Of a DNA stretch of 10,155 nt, positions 1 to 5,526 are shown piece by piece (position 1 is the first letter of the stretch; each line of letters opens with the position of its first letter). This stretch comes from JAJISK01 sp046759865 (GTDB taxonomy: Archaea; Thermoplasmatota; Thermoplasmata; RBG-16-68-12; JAJISG01). A model generated the notes under the pieces. That model ran no database searches, was not told the origin of the DNA, and saw only the letters and a list, made by a program, of their open reading frames with translations. A program made the position numbers and the translations under genes. The stretch covers positions 1 to 10,155 of the forward strand of contig JBHIDB010000035.1 of NCBI GenBank assembly GCA_046759865.1. Reading direction: 5' to 3'.

Positions 1-34
1 GGGGGCCTCACGCGCCCCGGCCTGAGTGAAGGCT

Positions 35-583
35 CTAAGGCAAGGGCGCAATCATCTGGCAGATTAACCCCGCAAGCTGCTGGAAGGCCTCTTGAACGTT
101 CTCACCAGTCCTGGCACTAGTGTAACTGTAGGGAGAGTCGTACTTCCCCGCAAGCTCTCGTAGCTCCTGCTCATCGAAGCTGATCTGATCTTTCAGGTCC
201 ACTTTGTTCGCCAGGACGTACATCGGTATGTCCCCAGTTATCTTCTGGACCGCGTCGACCCAGTCGGGCAAGCCGTAGAGGGTGTCCCTCCTGGTGACGT
301 CGCAGACAGTCAGGATGCCCTTGGCCCCGTGGAAATACACGTCCTTGAGGAGATCCAGGAAGCTCTTCTCGCCCATGATGTCCCAGATGGTCATGTCCAC
401 GTAAAGGCGCTTTCCTTCCGCCACTCTGACGACGATGTCCTTCTTCGAGACCTTCGCGCCTAGGGTGGTGACGTAGCGGTCATCGAACTCATCGTGGACA
501 AAACGTCTTATGAGGGATGTCTTGCCGACGGCCGAATCCCCTACGAGGCAGACCTTAATCTTAATCCGCTCTTTTCCTGGCAT
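35..583 (-). CDS. Rab-like small GTPase (copy A)
   Basis: Ras/Rab-superfamily GTPase, a predicted cytosolic GTP/GDP switch of 182 aa. The G motifs are in order: P-loop GDSAVGKTS (res 15-23), switch-I Thr40 in TTLG, G3 WDIMGEK (67-73), G4 NKVD (126-129), G5 TSA (155-157). The residue after G3 glycine, glutamine 61 in Ras, is Glu here. There is no C-terminal cysteine motif, so no prenylation is expected. A longer frame from ATG 622 exists, but that ATG lies inside a TATA element (ATTTAATA) conserved with copy C. The ATG at 583 gives the same 15 residues before the P-loop and the same TATA-to-start spacing as copy C, so I chose it. Copies A and C are about 70% identical by eye, which indicates a recent tandem duplication. 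The family call is firm; partners and membrane or signalling role are unknown. Confidence 0.9.
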   Translation of the reverse strand: MPGKERIKIKVCLVGDSAVGKTSLIRRFVHDEFDDRYVTTLGAKVSKKDIVVRVAEGKRLYVDMTIWDIMGEKSFLDLLKDVYFHGAKGILTVCDVTRRDTLYGLPDWVDAVQKITGDIPMYVLANKVDLKDQISFDEQELRELAGKYDSPYSYTSARTGENVQEAFQQLAGLICQMIAPLP

Positions 584-596
584 CTGGATGTCTCTC

Positions 597-652
597 GGAG
601 CATTCTGCCCTCTCCTCTCCATTATTAAATTGTATAGCCGCCATTATTGCGG
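597..652 (-). promoter_or_regulatory. Promoter block of GTPase copy A
   Basis: On the minus strand this block carries CTATA and then the TATA-like ATTTAATA (623-630), about 40 nt before the ATG at 583. It aligns without gaps to 2420-2475 upstream of copy C, with 36 of 56 positions identical by hand count, including ATAATG, CTATA, ATTTnATA, TGG, GGCAGA and CTCC. A 5-bp inverted repeat (GCCGC/GCGGC, 637-653) sits at its upstream edge. Confidence 0.7.
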
Positions 653-944
653 CCGATACTCGCGTATCCGGTGAAACTGTCTCCCGCGTCCGCCGCGCCG
701 GATCGTGACAGCTGGCGTCCCAGTCCGCGTCTCCGGTAGGGGGCGAGCGCCTGCAGGAGGGACTTCCCAGAGATGTTCGTTCCATTCGTCGCTGTGCGAT
801 GTTTCGTCCTGTATCTCGAGATAATCCAACCGATATGGCCTTGGGCTATCCGGTTTCGCCCTCCCCCGAAACGAAGGGTTCCCGACCGAGGATCGGGTCG
901 TGCCTTCACAGGGCCTTCGCCGGGATGGCAAGGGCTGATGCGAG
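653..944. other. Non-coding spacer between GTPases
   Basis: With the promoter block this forms a gene-free stretch of about 360 bases. Frames stay open here on both strands because of high GC, but none shows a recognisable domain or a start in promoter context. The only local structure I see is a 12-bp palindrome, TATCTCGAGATA, at 812-823. I see no tRNA, repeat array or clear GTPase remnant. Confidence 0.5.
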
Positions 945-1520
945 CTAGCCATCGGGGAGCACGGACCGGAGGACCATCTTAGCCAACCCTACAAAGGTGT
1001 CTTCCACCGCTTCCCCGGTCTTCGCGCTAGTCAAGATGAAGGGACACCCCCAGGTGTCGGAGAATGCAAGGAGGTCTTCGGGGGAGATCGCTCGTGGCTC
1101 TCGGACGTCGGTCTTGTTCGCCAAGACACACGTCGGGACAGTGCCCGCGACCTTCCGGATGGAGGTTAGCCACTCGTTCAGTTCAGGCAAGGTCTCGGGC
1201 CGGGTGGTGTCGCAGACCGCGAGAATGCCTTGGACCCCGTCGAAGTAGGTGTCCCGGCTCAGATCCCGCAACCCTCTGGAGCCCATGATGTCCCATAAGT
1301 CGAGGATGACCGCCACCTTCTCCTTTGTGGGGCCCATCTCCACCTCCAACTCCTTTGTTGTGACAGGTGTCCCAGAGGTTGCGATGTACCGGTCCTCGAA
1401 GGTGCCATGGACAAATCGCTGGAGGAGGGAGGTCTTGCCGACCGCGAATTCGCCCACCAGGCAAATTTTCAGCCTTACCCGGGAACCCTCCCTGCGCAAC
1501 GTCCAGAGATCGCGAATCAC
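945..1520 (-). CDS. Divergent Rab-like small GTPase (copy B)
   Basis: Small GTPase of 191 aa from the GTG chosen at 1520. Motifs: P-loop GEFAVGKTS (23-31), switch-I Thr48, G3 WDIMGSR (76-82), G4 NKTD (135-138) and G5 TSAK. The Ras glutamine-61 position is Ser, so intrinsic hydrolysis may be slow or depend on a partner; this is inference. It shares the unusual WDIMG form of G3 with copies A and C, so the three form one clade-specific family, but it is far less similar to them than they are to each other. The start is uncertain. A GTG at 1562 gives 205 aa but overlaps the likely promoter, and a TTG at 1499 would leave exactly the 15 residues before the P-loop seen in A and C. There is no prenylation motif. 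Confidence 0.85.
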   Translation of the reverse strand: MIRDLWTLRREGSRVRLKICLVGEFAVGKTSLLQRFVHGTFEDRYIATSGTPVTTKELEVEMGPTKEKVAVILDLWDIMGSRGLRDLSRDTYFDGVQGILAVCDTTRPETLPELNEWLTSIRKVAGTVPTCVLANKTDVREPRAISPEDLLAFSDTWGCPFILTSAKTGEAVEDTFVGLAKMVLRSVLPDG

Positions 1521-1563
1521 GTCGGGGGCCCTTCTGTCGATCCCAGTATGAGTCTTTCCCACC

Positions 1564-1571
1564 GATTATCA
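1564..1571 (-). promoter_or_regulatory. Possible TATA element of GTPase copy B
   Basis: The minus strand reads TGATAATC followed shortly by GGTGGG. This resembles the ATA-nTGG arrangement in the copy A and C promoters and lies about 50 nt before the GTG at 1520, close to the 46-47 nt spacing in those copies. It is a weak match and was used only as supporting evidence for the start. Confidence 0.3.
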
Positions 1572-1864
1572 GGACGGCGAAATAGAGGCCACGCCTTTGA
1601 ATCTTGGCCGGACTCGAGCGAGGGCAGATACGAGAGGGGAGGCGGGCGGCTTCCGGGCCAACCTCACGTCACCCTTTCGAGATGGTCCTCCGCGCCTCGA
1701 GGGCCAGGACTAAAATGTGATCGCTTCCCAGCCGTCCTCCGATTTTTCTCCGGGGGGGGAGGCCTCTATGGCCATATATCGCACGGGTCTCGTCTCTGCT
1801 CCCTCGAGATCCAAGGAGAGAGAGGGAAGGTCACCGGCCGACGCCAAGCTCTTGGCTTCGGTGG
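1572..1864. other. Non-coding spacer between GTPases B and C
   Basis: This gene-free stretch holds no recognisable coding region. On the minus strand there are two AT-rich TATA-like words, one around 1771-1779 (CGATATATGG) and one around 1712-1718 (ATTTTAG), either of which could start a long leader or a small RNA; neither is supported further. Just after the stop of copy C there is a short hairpin, GCCAA/TTGGC at 1843-1856, followed on the minus strand by a pyrimidine-rich run. That could be a weak terminator. Confidence 0.35.
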
Positions 1865-2407
1865 TTAGGCAACGATCATCTGGCAGATCATCTCCGCCAG
1901 CTGCTGGAAGGCTTGCTGGACGTTCTCCCCCGTCTTGGCGCTTGTATAGATGTAGGGAGCGTCGTACTTCTCCGCAACCTCTCGTAGCTCCCGCTCATCG
2001 AAGCTGATCTGGTCCTTCAGGTCCACCTTGTTCGCAAGAAAGTAAGCAGGTACCTCCCCGCTGACCTTGTAAACCGCCTTCACCCATCCGTGCAGTTCGT
2101 GAAGGGTGTCATTCCGCGTTACGTCGCAGACGGCTAGGATGCCTTGGGCCCCGTAGAAAAAGGCCTCCTTCATGATGTCGCGAAAGGTCTTCTGGCCCAT
2201 GATGTCCCAGATCGTCATGTTCATCTCGACCCTGCTTCCATCCTCCAGCCGGACGGCGATTCTCTTCTTGGAGACCTTGGCTCCCATGGTGGTGATGTGG
2301 CGGTCGTCGAACTCGTTGGAGACGAACCGTCGTATGAGGGATGTCTTGCCGACGGCCGAATCTCCGACGAGGCACACCTTGACCTTCATCTTTTGGCGAG
2401 ATGACAT
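1865..2407 (-). CDS. Rab-like small GTPase (copy C)
   Basis: Small GTPase of 180 aa with all five G motifs: P-loop GDSAVGKTS (15-23), switch-I Thr40 in TTMG, G3 WDIMGQK (67-73), G4 NKVD (126-129) and G5 TSAK (155-158). Of the three copies this alone keeps glutamine at the Ras Gln61 position, so it is the best candidate for a standard GTPase cycle. It is about 70% identical to copy A by eye, including long identical stretches at the P-loop and around NKVDLKDQISFD. It has its own promoter and lies 300 nt from copy B, so the three are tandem paralogues rather than one tight operon. A second ATG at residue 7 is possible but would leave only 8 residues before the P-loop. No lipidation motif or membrane segment is present. 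Confidence 0.92.
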   Translation of the reverse strand: MSSRQKMKVKVCLVGDSAVGKTSLIRRFVSNEFDDRHITTMGAKVSKKRIAVRLEDGSRVEMNMTIWDIMGQKTFRDIMKEAFFYGAQGILAVCDVTRNDTLHELHGWVKAVYKVSGEVPAYFLANKVDLKDQISFDERELREVAEKYDAPYIYTSAKTGENVQQAFQQLAEMICQMIVA

Positions 2408-2419
2408 CTCTCAGGCCTT

Positions 2420-2475
2420 GGAGAAATCTGCCTCGCTCCGCCCACTATAAAATGCTATAGATGTCATTATCTTGG
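2420..2475 (-). promoter_or_regulatory. Promoter block of GTPase copy C
   Basis: The minus strand carries ATTTTATA (2446-2453), 39 nt before the ATG at 2407, preceded by CTATA. The block aligns to 597-652 upstream of copy A. The inverted repeat CTATA/TATAG (2445-2449 and 2456-2460) flanks the TATA element. No clear Shine-Dalgarno sequence precedes the ATG, so the leader is short and probably SD-less. Confidence 0.7.
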
Positions 2476-2667
2476 TCACTAGCTGATTGTGCGATTCATA
2501 CCATCTCACGCTCGGTTGCGAAGAACGGTCAGTCCGTGGATAAGATACTCACTTCGAACACCAAAGGGATCCCCACATGCAGCCCAACCTGCTGGGATAT
2601 CTTCAGGACCTAACGGCAAGAAGTATCGCCCTCCTCTCCATGCCGTTGCTGGCCCAATGATTGTGAT

Positions 2668-2739
2668 TGCCGGGGGAGGGAATCGAACCCCCGTAGAACC
2701 GCTCTGCAGGCGGTCACATCGCCACTCTGTCACCCCGGC
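2668..2739 (-). tRNA. tRNA-Cys (GCA)
   Basis: Full cloverleaf without intron. Acceptor stem is GCCGGGG with CCCCGGC, D stem ACA with TGT, anticodon stem ACCGC with GCGGT around loop CTGCAGA (anticodon GCA), a 5-nt variable loop, and T arm GGGGG-TTCGATT-CCCTC with one G-U pair. CCA is not encoded, as is usual in archaea. The discriminator base 73 is A, whereas tRNA-Cys is usually U73, a known identity element for cysteine charging. A TATA element lies 25-31 nt upstream. Confidence 0.9.
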
Positions 2740-2762
2740 GCACGTGGAAAACCCGAAGGCGG

Positions 2763-2771
2763 CTATATAAC
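2763..2771. promoter_or_regulatory. TATA element, readable in both directions
   Basis: CTATATAAC reads GTTATATAG on the minus strand. On the minus strand it sits 25-31 nt before the tRNA-Cys 5' end, the standard archaeal distance. On the plus strand it precedes the HD-domain gene by about 50 nt to the ATG. A single TATA-like core may therefore serve both genes; the tRNA assignment is the firmer one. Confidence 0.65.
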
Positions 2772-2803
2772 GCTGAGCGGCCCGAGCCTATTTCTAGCGG
2801 GCC

Positions 2804-2810
2804 GGGGGTT
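2804..2810 (+). promoter_or_regulatory. Candidate ribosome binding site of the HD gene
   Basis: GGGGGTT ends 10 nt before the ATG at 2821 and resembles an archaeal Shine-Dalgarno sequence (GGAGGT). It would directly abut the alternative TTG start at 2809, so it favours the ATG. Confidence 0.4.
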
Positions 2811-2820
2811 GAAGCGGGAG

Positions 2821-4110
2821 ATGGAAGGAAAGACCGTGAGCGACGCGGTCCACGGGTCCATCGCGGTGGACGGCGTAGCCCTCGACCTCCTCGAGAGCCT
2901 CGAGCTCCAACGCTTAAACGGCATCCGCCAGCTCGGCCTCACGTACCTCGTTTTCCCGGGGGCGAACCACACGCGTCTGGAGCACGTGCTAGGCGCCCAC
3001 CACGTCGCCGGAGAAATCGCCCGATCCCTCCACCTACCCGAGGAGGAGGCGACCCTGGTCTCCACCGCCGCCCTCCTCCACGACCTCGGGCACGGCCCCT
3101 TCTCCCATACGCTGGAGCGCATCCTCGCCGATGCGACCGGTCTCGATCACATGGAAGTCACGAAGCGCATCATTCGGGGCGAACAGGACAGCGTCCCAGG
3201 GGCCGAGCGGAGTGCCTTCGGGGACCCTCCCACCGTGGCGGAGATCCTGGGGCAGTGGAACGTGCCCCGGGCGGAGGTGGCGGACCTAATCACGGGCCAG
3301 GACCCCACCACCGGCCTCTTCGCCTTCGAGGGGGAGAAATCCGCGCCGGCGAAACCCTATCTCTACCAGATCATCCACGGCGCCCTCGACGCAGACCAGA
3401 TCGACTTTCTCCTTCGAGATGCCTTTTACACGGGGGTGGCACACGGAATCATCGACCTGCCACGTCTGCTCGGCACCCTCCGCCTCGCGGAAGGAAACCT
3501 GGCCGTCGATCGGAAGGGCCTCAGCGCCATGGAAGGGACCCTCGTGGCCCGGGGCCTGATGTACACCTCCGTCTACTTCCACAAGACGGTCCGCATCGCG
3601 GAGACCATGCTCGCTCGGGCCGTGGAGATGGCTGCGTCGCCCGAGGATGTCTTTCAGATGACCGACGCGGAACTCATGGCGTGGCTCCTCGCCCAGGAGG
3701 GGCATCCCCGGCAGACGGCCCTGCGGCTGAAGTACAGGAGACTCTACAAACGGGTCCTCACTCGTGAGACAGGGGACCTGAGTTCGGACGAGAGGGCGCG
3801 TCTGGTCGAGCTCTCCGTTCCCGAGAAGCGCAAGCAGGCGGAGAACGCCGTTTGCAAGCGCCTCGGCCTCTCGCCCGGAACGGTCATCATCGACATCCCC
3901 GCCCCCGAAATCCTCCTGACGGAACCCCGTATCTCGCTGGTGGACCTCGGGGTCCTCGAGGATGGAAGGGTGCGGTCCTTTCGGAAGGTCAGCCCCCTGG
4001 CCCGAGCCCTCCGGGTCCGCGAAACGGTGGATTGGGCCGTCATGGTCGCCGCCGACCCGGCGCATGCCCCAGAGGTTGGGAAACTCGCCCCGAAGGTCCT
4101 CTTCGCCTGA
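2821..4110 (+). CDS. HD-domain phosphohydrolase (COG1078/dGTPase-like)
   Basis: Predicted metal-dependent phosphohydrolase of 429 aa from the HD superfamily group that includes SAMHD1 and dGTPases (COG1078). Family members hydrolyse nucleoside triphosphates or related phosphoesters; the substrate here cannot be read from sequence. The N-terminal part carries the COG1078 hallmark FPGANHTRLEHVLG (res 45-58) with the first metal His55, then HDLGHGPFSH (87-96) with the His-Asp doublet, and the final metal Asp in the DADQID segment (190-195) followed by LLRDAFYTGVAHG. The remaining 200 or so residues form the helical and mixed C-terminal region usual for the family. The length is normal. The ATG at 2821 is preferred to a TTG at 2809 because GGGGGTT lies at proper spacing before it. 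It is followed 70 nt later by the metallophosphoesterase on the same strand. Confidence 0.88.
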   Translation: MEGKTVSDAVHGSIAVDGVALDLLESLELQRLNGIRQLGLTYLVFPGANHTRLEHVLGAHHVAGEIARSLHLPEEEATLVSTAALLHDLGHGPFSHTLERILADATGLDHMEVTKRIIRGEQDSVPGAERSAFGDPPTVAEILGQWNVPRAEVADLITGQDPTTGLFAFEGEKSAPAKPYLYQIIHGALDADQIDFLLRDAFYTGVAHGIIDLPRLLGTLRLAEGNLAVDRKGLSAMEGTLVARGLMYTSVYFHKTVRIAETMLARAVEMAASPEDVFQMTDAELMAWLLAQEGHPRQTALRLKYRRLYKRVLTRETGDLSSDERARLVELSVPEKRKQAENAVCKRLGLSPGTVIIDIPAPEILLTEPRISLVDLGVLEDGRVRSFRKVSPLARALRVRETVDWAVMVAADPAHAPEVGKLAPKVLFA

Positions 4111-4180
4111 CGCCACGCGGTGGATCCGCCTCTCAGACCTCCCTCGGTCCCGTCCGCCAGGATAATATGGCCTACAGACC

Positions 4181-5002
4181 ATGAACGACCCGATAGGCTT
4201 GGGTTTCGCGAACGTGGATCCAGTCCCCGACCGCCCCGTCCTGCGGGCGGGAGACGACCTCATCGTTGCCGATCTCCATATCGGGAGGGAAGAAGAGCTT
4301 CGCCGAGAGGGGTTTACCCTTCCGAGCCAGACCAAGAAAATGGGCGAAGAAATCGCCTCTCTTATGGAGGAAATCCGGCCCAGGCGGCTCGTCATCCTAG
4401 GGGACCTGAAACATGAAATCCCCCGTTTCACGGGCCTCGAGAGACGAGAGGTGCCACGTTTCTTTGACCTGCTCGAAGGGGCGGTCCCGGAAGTCCACCT
4501 CGTCCAGGGCAACCACGACGGAAACATCGCGTACCTCCTCCCCCGATGGGTGACCCTCCATGGGCCTTCGGGGTATCGACAGGGCGACAGGGCGTACGTC
4601 CATGGCCACGCCTGGCCCTCGCCCGAGGTCATGGAGGCCCCCACGCTCCTCATGGGCCACAACCACCCAACCCTCCTCTTCCCTGACCGGCTGGGCCCCC
4701 GCACCTATGAACGGTGCTGGGTCCGGGCCCCGTTCGTGGCGGACCACCCCCGCTATCCGCAACGCCCTGAGAACTTGGTCCTGGTCCCGGCCTTCAACGA
4801 ATTTTCGGGGGGGACCCCGATGAACGAGCGGGGTCGTCGCTATCTCGGTCCGGTCCTGAAGTCCGGGATGGTGGGGATGGAGCGGGCCCAGGTGTACCTG
4901 CTCAACGGCGCGTCACTCGGGCGACTCGGGGACATGATGGTCGAAGGACGGGGGAGGAAGGCATCGGACACCCCGAGGTCCACCCCGGGAGGGCCGCGTT
5001 GA
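4181..5002 (+). CDS. Archaeal metallophosphoesterase (COG1407-like)
   Basis: Calcineurin-type phosphoesterase of 273 aa, related to SbcD/Mre11 and to bacterial PdeM. It has the full binuclear metal site: DLH (D31, H33), GDLKH (74-78), GNHD (110-113), GHAW (142-145) and GHNHP (159-163). Family members act on phosphodiester or phosphomonoester bonds, some in DNA repair; the substrate here is unknown. The C-terminal 35-40 residues after DMMVEG are basic and low-complexity and probably disordered. It follows the HD phosphohydrolase by 70 nt. A TATA-like GGATAATATGG ends only about 11 nt before the ATG, too close for a promoter of that start. Either it is coincidental or translation begins at the downstream TTG 4199 or GTG 4214, both of which would leave DLH intact. 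The gene converges on tRNA-Val. Confidence 0.85.
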   Translation: MNDPIGLGFANVDPVPDRPVLRAGDDLIVADLHIGREEELRREGFTLPSQTKKMGEEIASLMEEIRPRRLVILGDLKHEIPRFTGLERREVPRFFDLLEGAVPEVHLVQGNHDGNIAYLLPRWVTLHGPSGYRQGDRAYVHGHAWPSPEVMEAPTLLMGHNHPTLLFPDRLGPRTYERCWVRAPFVADHPRYPQRPENLVLVPAFNEFSGGTPMNERGRRYLGPVLKSGMVGMERAQVYLLNGASLGRLGDMMVEGRGRKASDTPRSTPGGPR

Positions 5003-5066
5003 AGGGGCAAACCTGGGACCTTGAAAGGGATGGGCCCGGTCGGGATCGAACCGACGACCTCCACCT

Positions 5067-5080
5067 ATCCCATTGAGGAT
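5067..5080 (-). other. Anticodon-loop tRNA intron (14 nt, 37/38)
   Basis: A very short intron at the canonical archaeal site. The fold is the anticodon stem, bulge ATA on the 3' side, a 4-bp helix CTTA/TGGG (two G-U pairs), bulge CAA on the 5' side, and a 7-nt loop TCCTCAA. Cutting each bulge after its second base gives exactly a 14-nt intron and the 7-nt loop CTTACAA. The helix is weak, so the structure is less certain than that of the D-loop intron. Confidence 0.75.
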
Positions 5081-5097
5081 TGTAAGGGTGGCGTCAT

Positions 5098-5117
5098 TGG
5101 TGGGCCTCGGCGAGGCA
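5098..5117 (-). other. D-loop tRNA intron (20 nt, position 20a/21)
   Basis: The minus strand folds into a strict bulge-helix-bulge. A 4-bp central helix GTGG/CCAC has bulge TTT on one side and CAA on the other, capped by an inner helix GCCTC/GAGGC with loop GCC, with the D stem GTC/GAC outside. Cutting both bulges between their second and third bases removes 20 nt and leaves GTT joined to ATGAC. The location is non-canonical for archaeal tRNA introns, which mostly lie at 37/38. Confidence 0.85.
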
Positions 5118-5160
5118 AACCACTAGACCACGGGCCCGTGGCGGTGCGAACCATAGAGGT

Positions 5161-5168
5161 GGTATAAC
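5161..5168 (-). promoter_or_regulatory. TATA element of tRNA-Val
   Basis: The minus strand reads GTTATACC, with its TATA part 26-30 nt before the tRNA 5' end. It shares the GTTATA core with the tRNA-Cys promoter. It sits in the short gap after the roadblock gene stop, so the tRNA has its own promoter. Confidence 0.7.
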
Positions 5169-5176
5169 GATTGGGG

Positions 5177-5524
5177 TCAGGCCGCGGCGACTTGTTCAGC
5201 TACGAGGTGGACCTGCTTGTCTACCCGGGACACGTCGGCTCCCGGCGGAAGGACCACAACCAACATGGAATGCCGATCCGCCTCGTGGATGACGACCAAC
5301 AGGTCCTCCGACTCCATCAGAATCCGGGTCGGGGCGCTATGGCCCAGCTCCGTGGTCGCCGTCATCGCGGCACCCATGATGGCGGCGCACATGATGGAGA
5401 AGGTCTCCGAGGAAACCCCTTCGGGGAGGTCGGCCGCGATGACGAGCCCGTCGCGGCTGATGATGGCCGAGGCCATGGCCTCGGTCTCCTCCTTGAGCTT
5501 CCCGAGCACGTCCTCCAGGCCCAT
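5177..5524 (-). CDS. Roadblock/LC7-domain protein
   Basis: Small single-domain protein of 115 aa with the roadblock/LC7 (MglB-like) pattern. It starts with a helix (GLEDVLGKLKEETEAM), then the strand pair around AIISRDGLVIAADL (res 20-33), a small-residue helix rich in Ala and Met (MCAAIMGAAM), then strands containing RILMES, LLVVIHE and HSMLVVVLPPGA, and a C-terminal helix. Family members dimerise and regulate small Ras/Rab/MglA-type GTPases or serve as scaffolds. The ATG at 5524 lies 2 nt after the V4R stop codon, so the two are co-transcribed; an in-frame codon at 5575 inside the V4R gene would add an Arg-rich tail and is rejected as a start. Three Rab-like GTPases lie 2.8 kb away, plausible partners by inference only. 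Confidence 0.85.
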   Translation of the reverse strand: MGLEDVLGKLKEETEAMASAIISRDGLVIAADLPEGVSSETFSIMCAAIMGAAMTATTELGHSAPTRILMESEDLLVVIHEADRHSMLVVVLPPGADVSRVDKQVHLVAEQVAAA

Positions 5525-5526
5525 GG

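Larger units (their letters stand above)
5031..5137 (-). tRNA. tRNA-Val (UAC) with two introns
   Basis: The exons are 5137-5118, 5097-5081 and 5066-5031, joining to a 73-nt tRNA. The acceptor stem is GGGCCCG/CGGGCCC with discriminator A73. The spliced D arm reads GTCTAGTGGTTATGAC, restoring A14, G18, G19 and A21. The anticodon stem is CCACC/GGTGG with loop CTTACAA (anticodon UAC). The variable loop is AGGTC and the T arm GTCGG-TTCGATC-CCGAC. CCA is not encoded. Without removing both insertions the D loop and anticodon loop are far too long; with both removed every conserved position is in place. A TATA element lies at the right distance upstream. The main doubt is exact splice positions, not the identity. 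Confidence 0.9.

Noticed and set aside
584..622. N-terminal extension of GTPase A from the ATG at 622
   Set aside because: The ATG overlaps a TATA element conserved with copy C, and the extension has no counterpart in the close paralogue.
812..823. Perfect 12-bp palindrome TATCTCGAGATA in the spacer between GTPases A and B
   Set aside because: One or two 12-bp palindromes are expected by chance in 10 kb, it is about 180-230 nt from either gene start, and no second copy is found near the other GTPases.
1843..1856. Short hairpin after GTPase C as a terminator
   Set aside because: It has only five or six pairs and no T-run follows on the minus strand; archaeal terminators are T-rich, so this was left as a remark in the spacer entry.
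3286..4704. Long minus-strand open frame opposite the HD and metallophosphoesterase genes
   Set aside because: The plus-strand genes carry complete catalytic motifs; the antisense frame is low-complexity and has no recognisable domain or promoter.
5061..5103. Reading tRNA-Val with a single long intron, using the upstream CCACC (5103-5099) as the anticodon stem
   Set aside because: It leaves a 17-nt D loop, a poor D stem and no position 26. The two-intron reading restores all conserved positions and a clear UAC anticodon.
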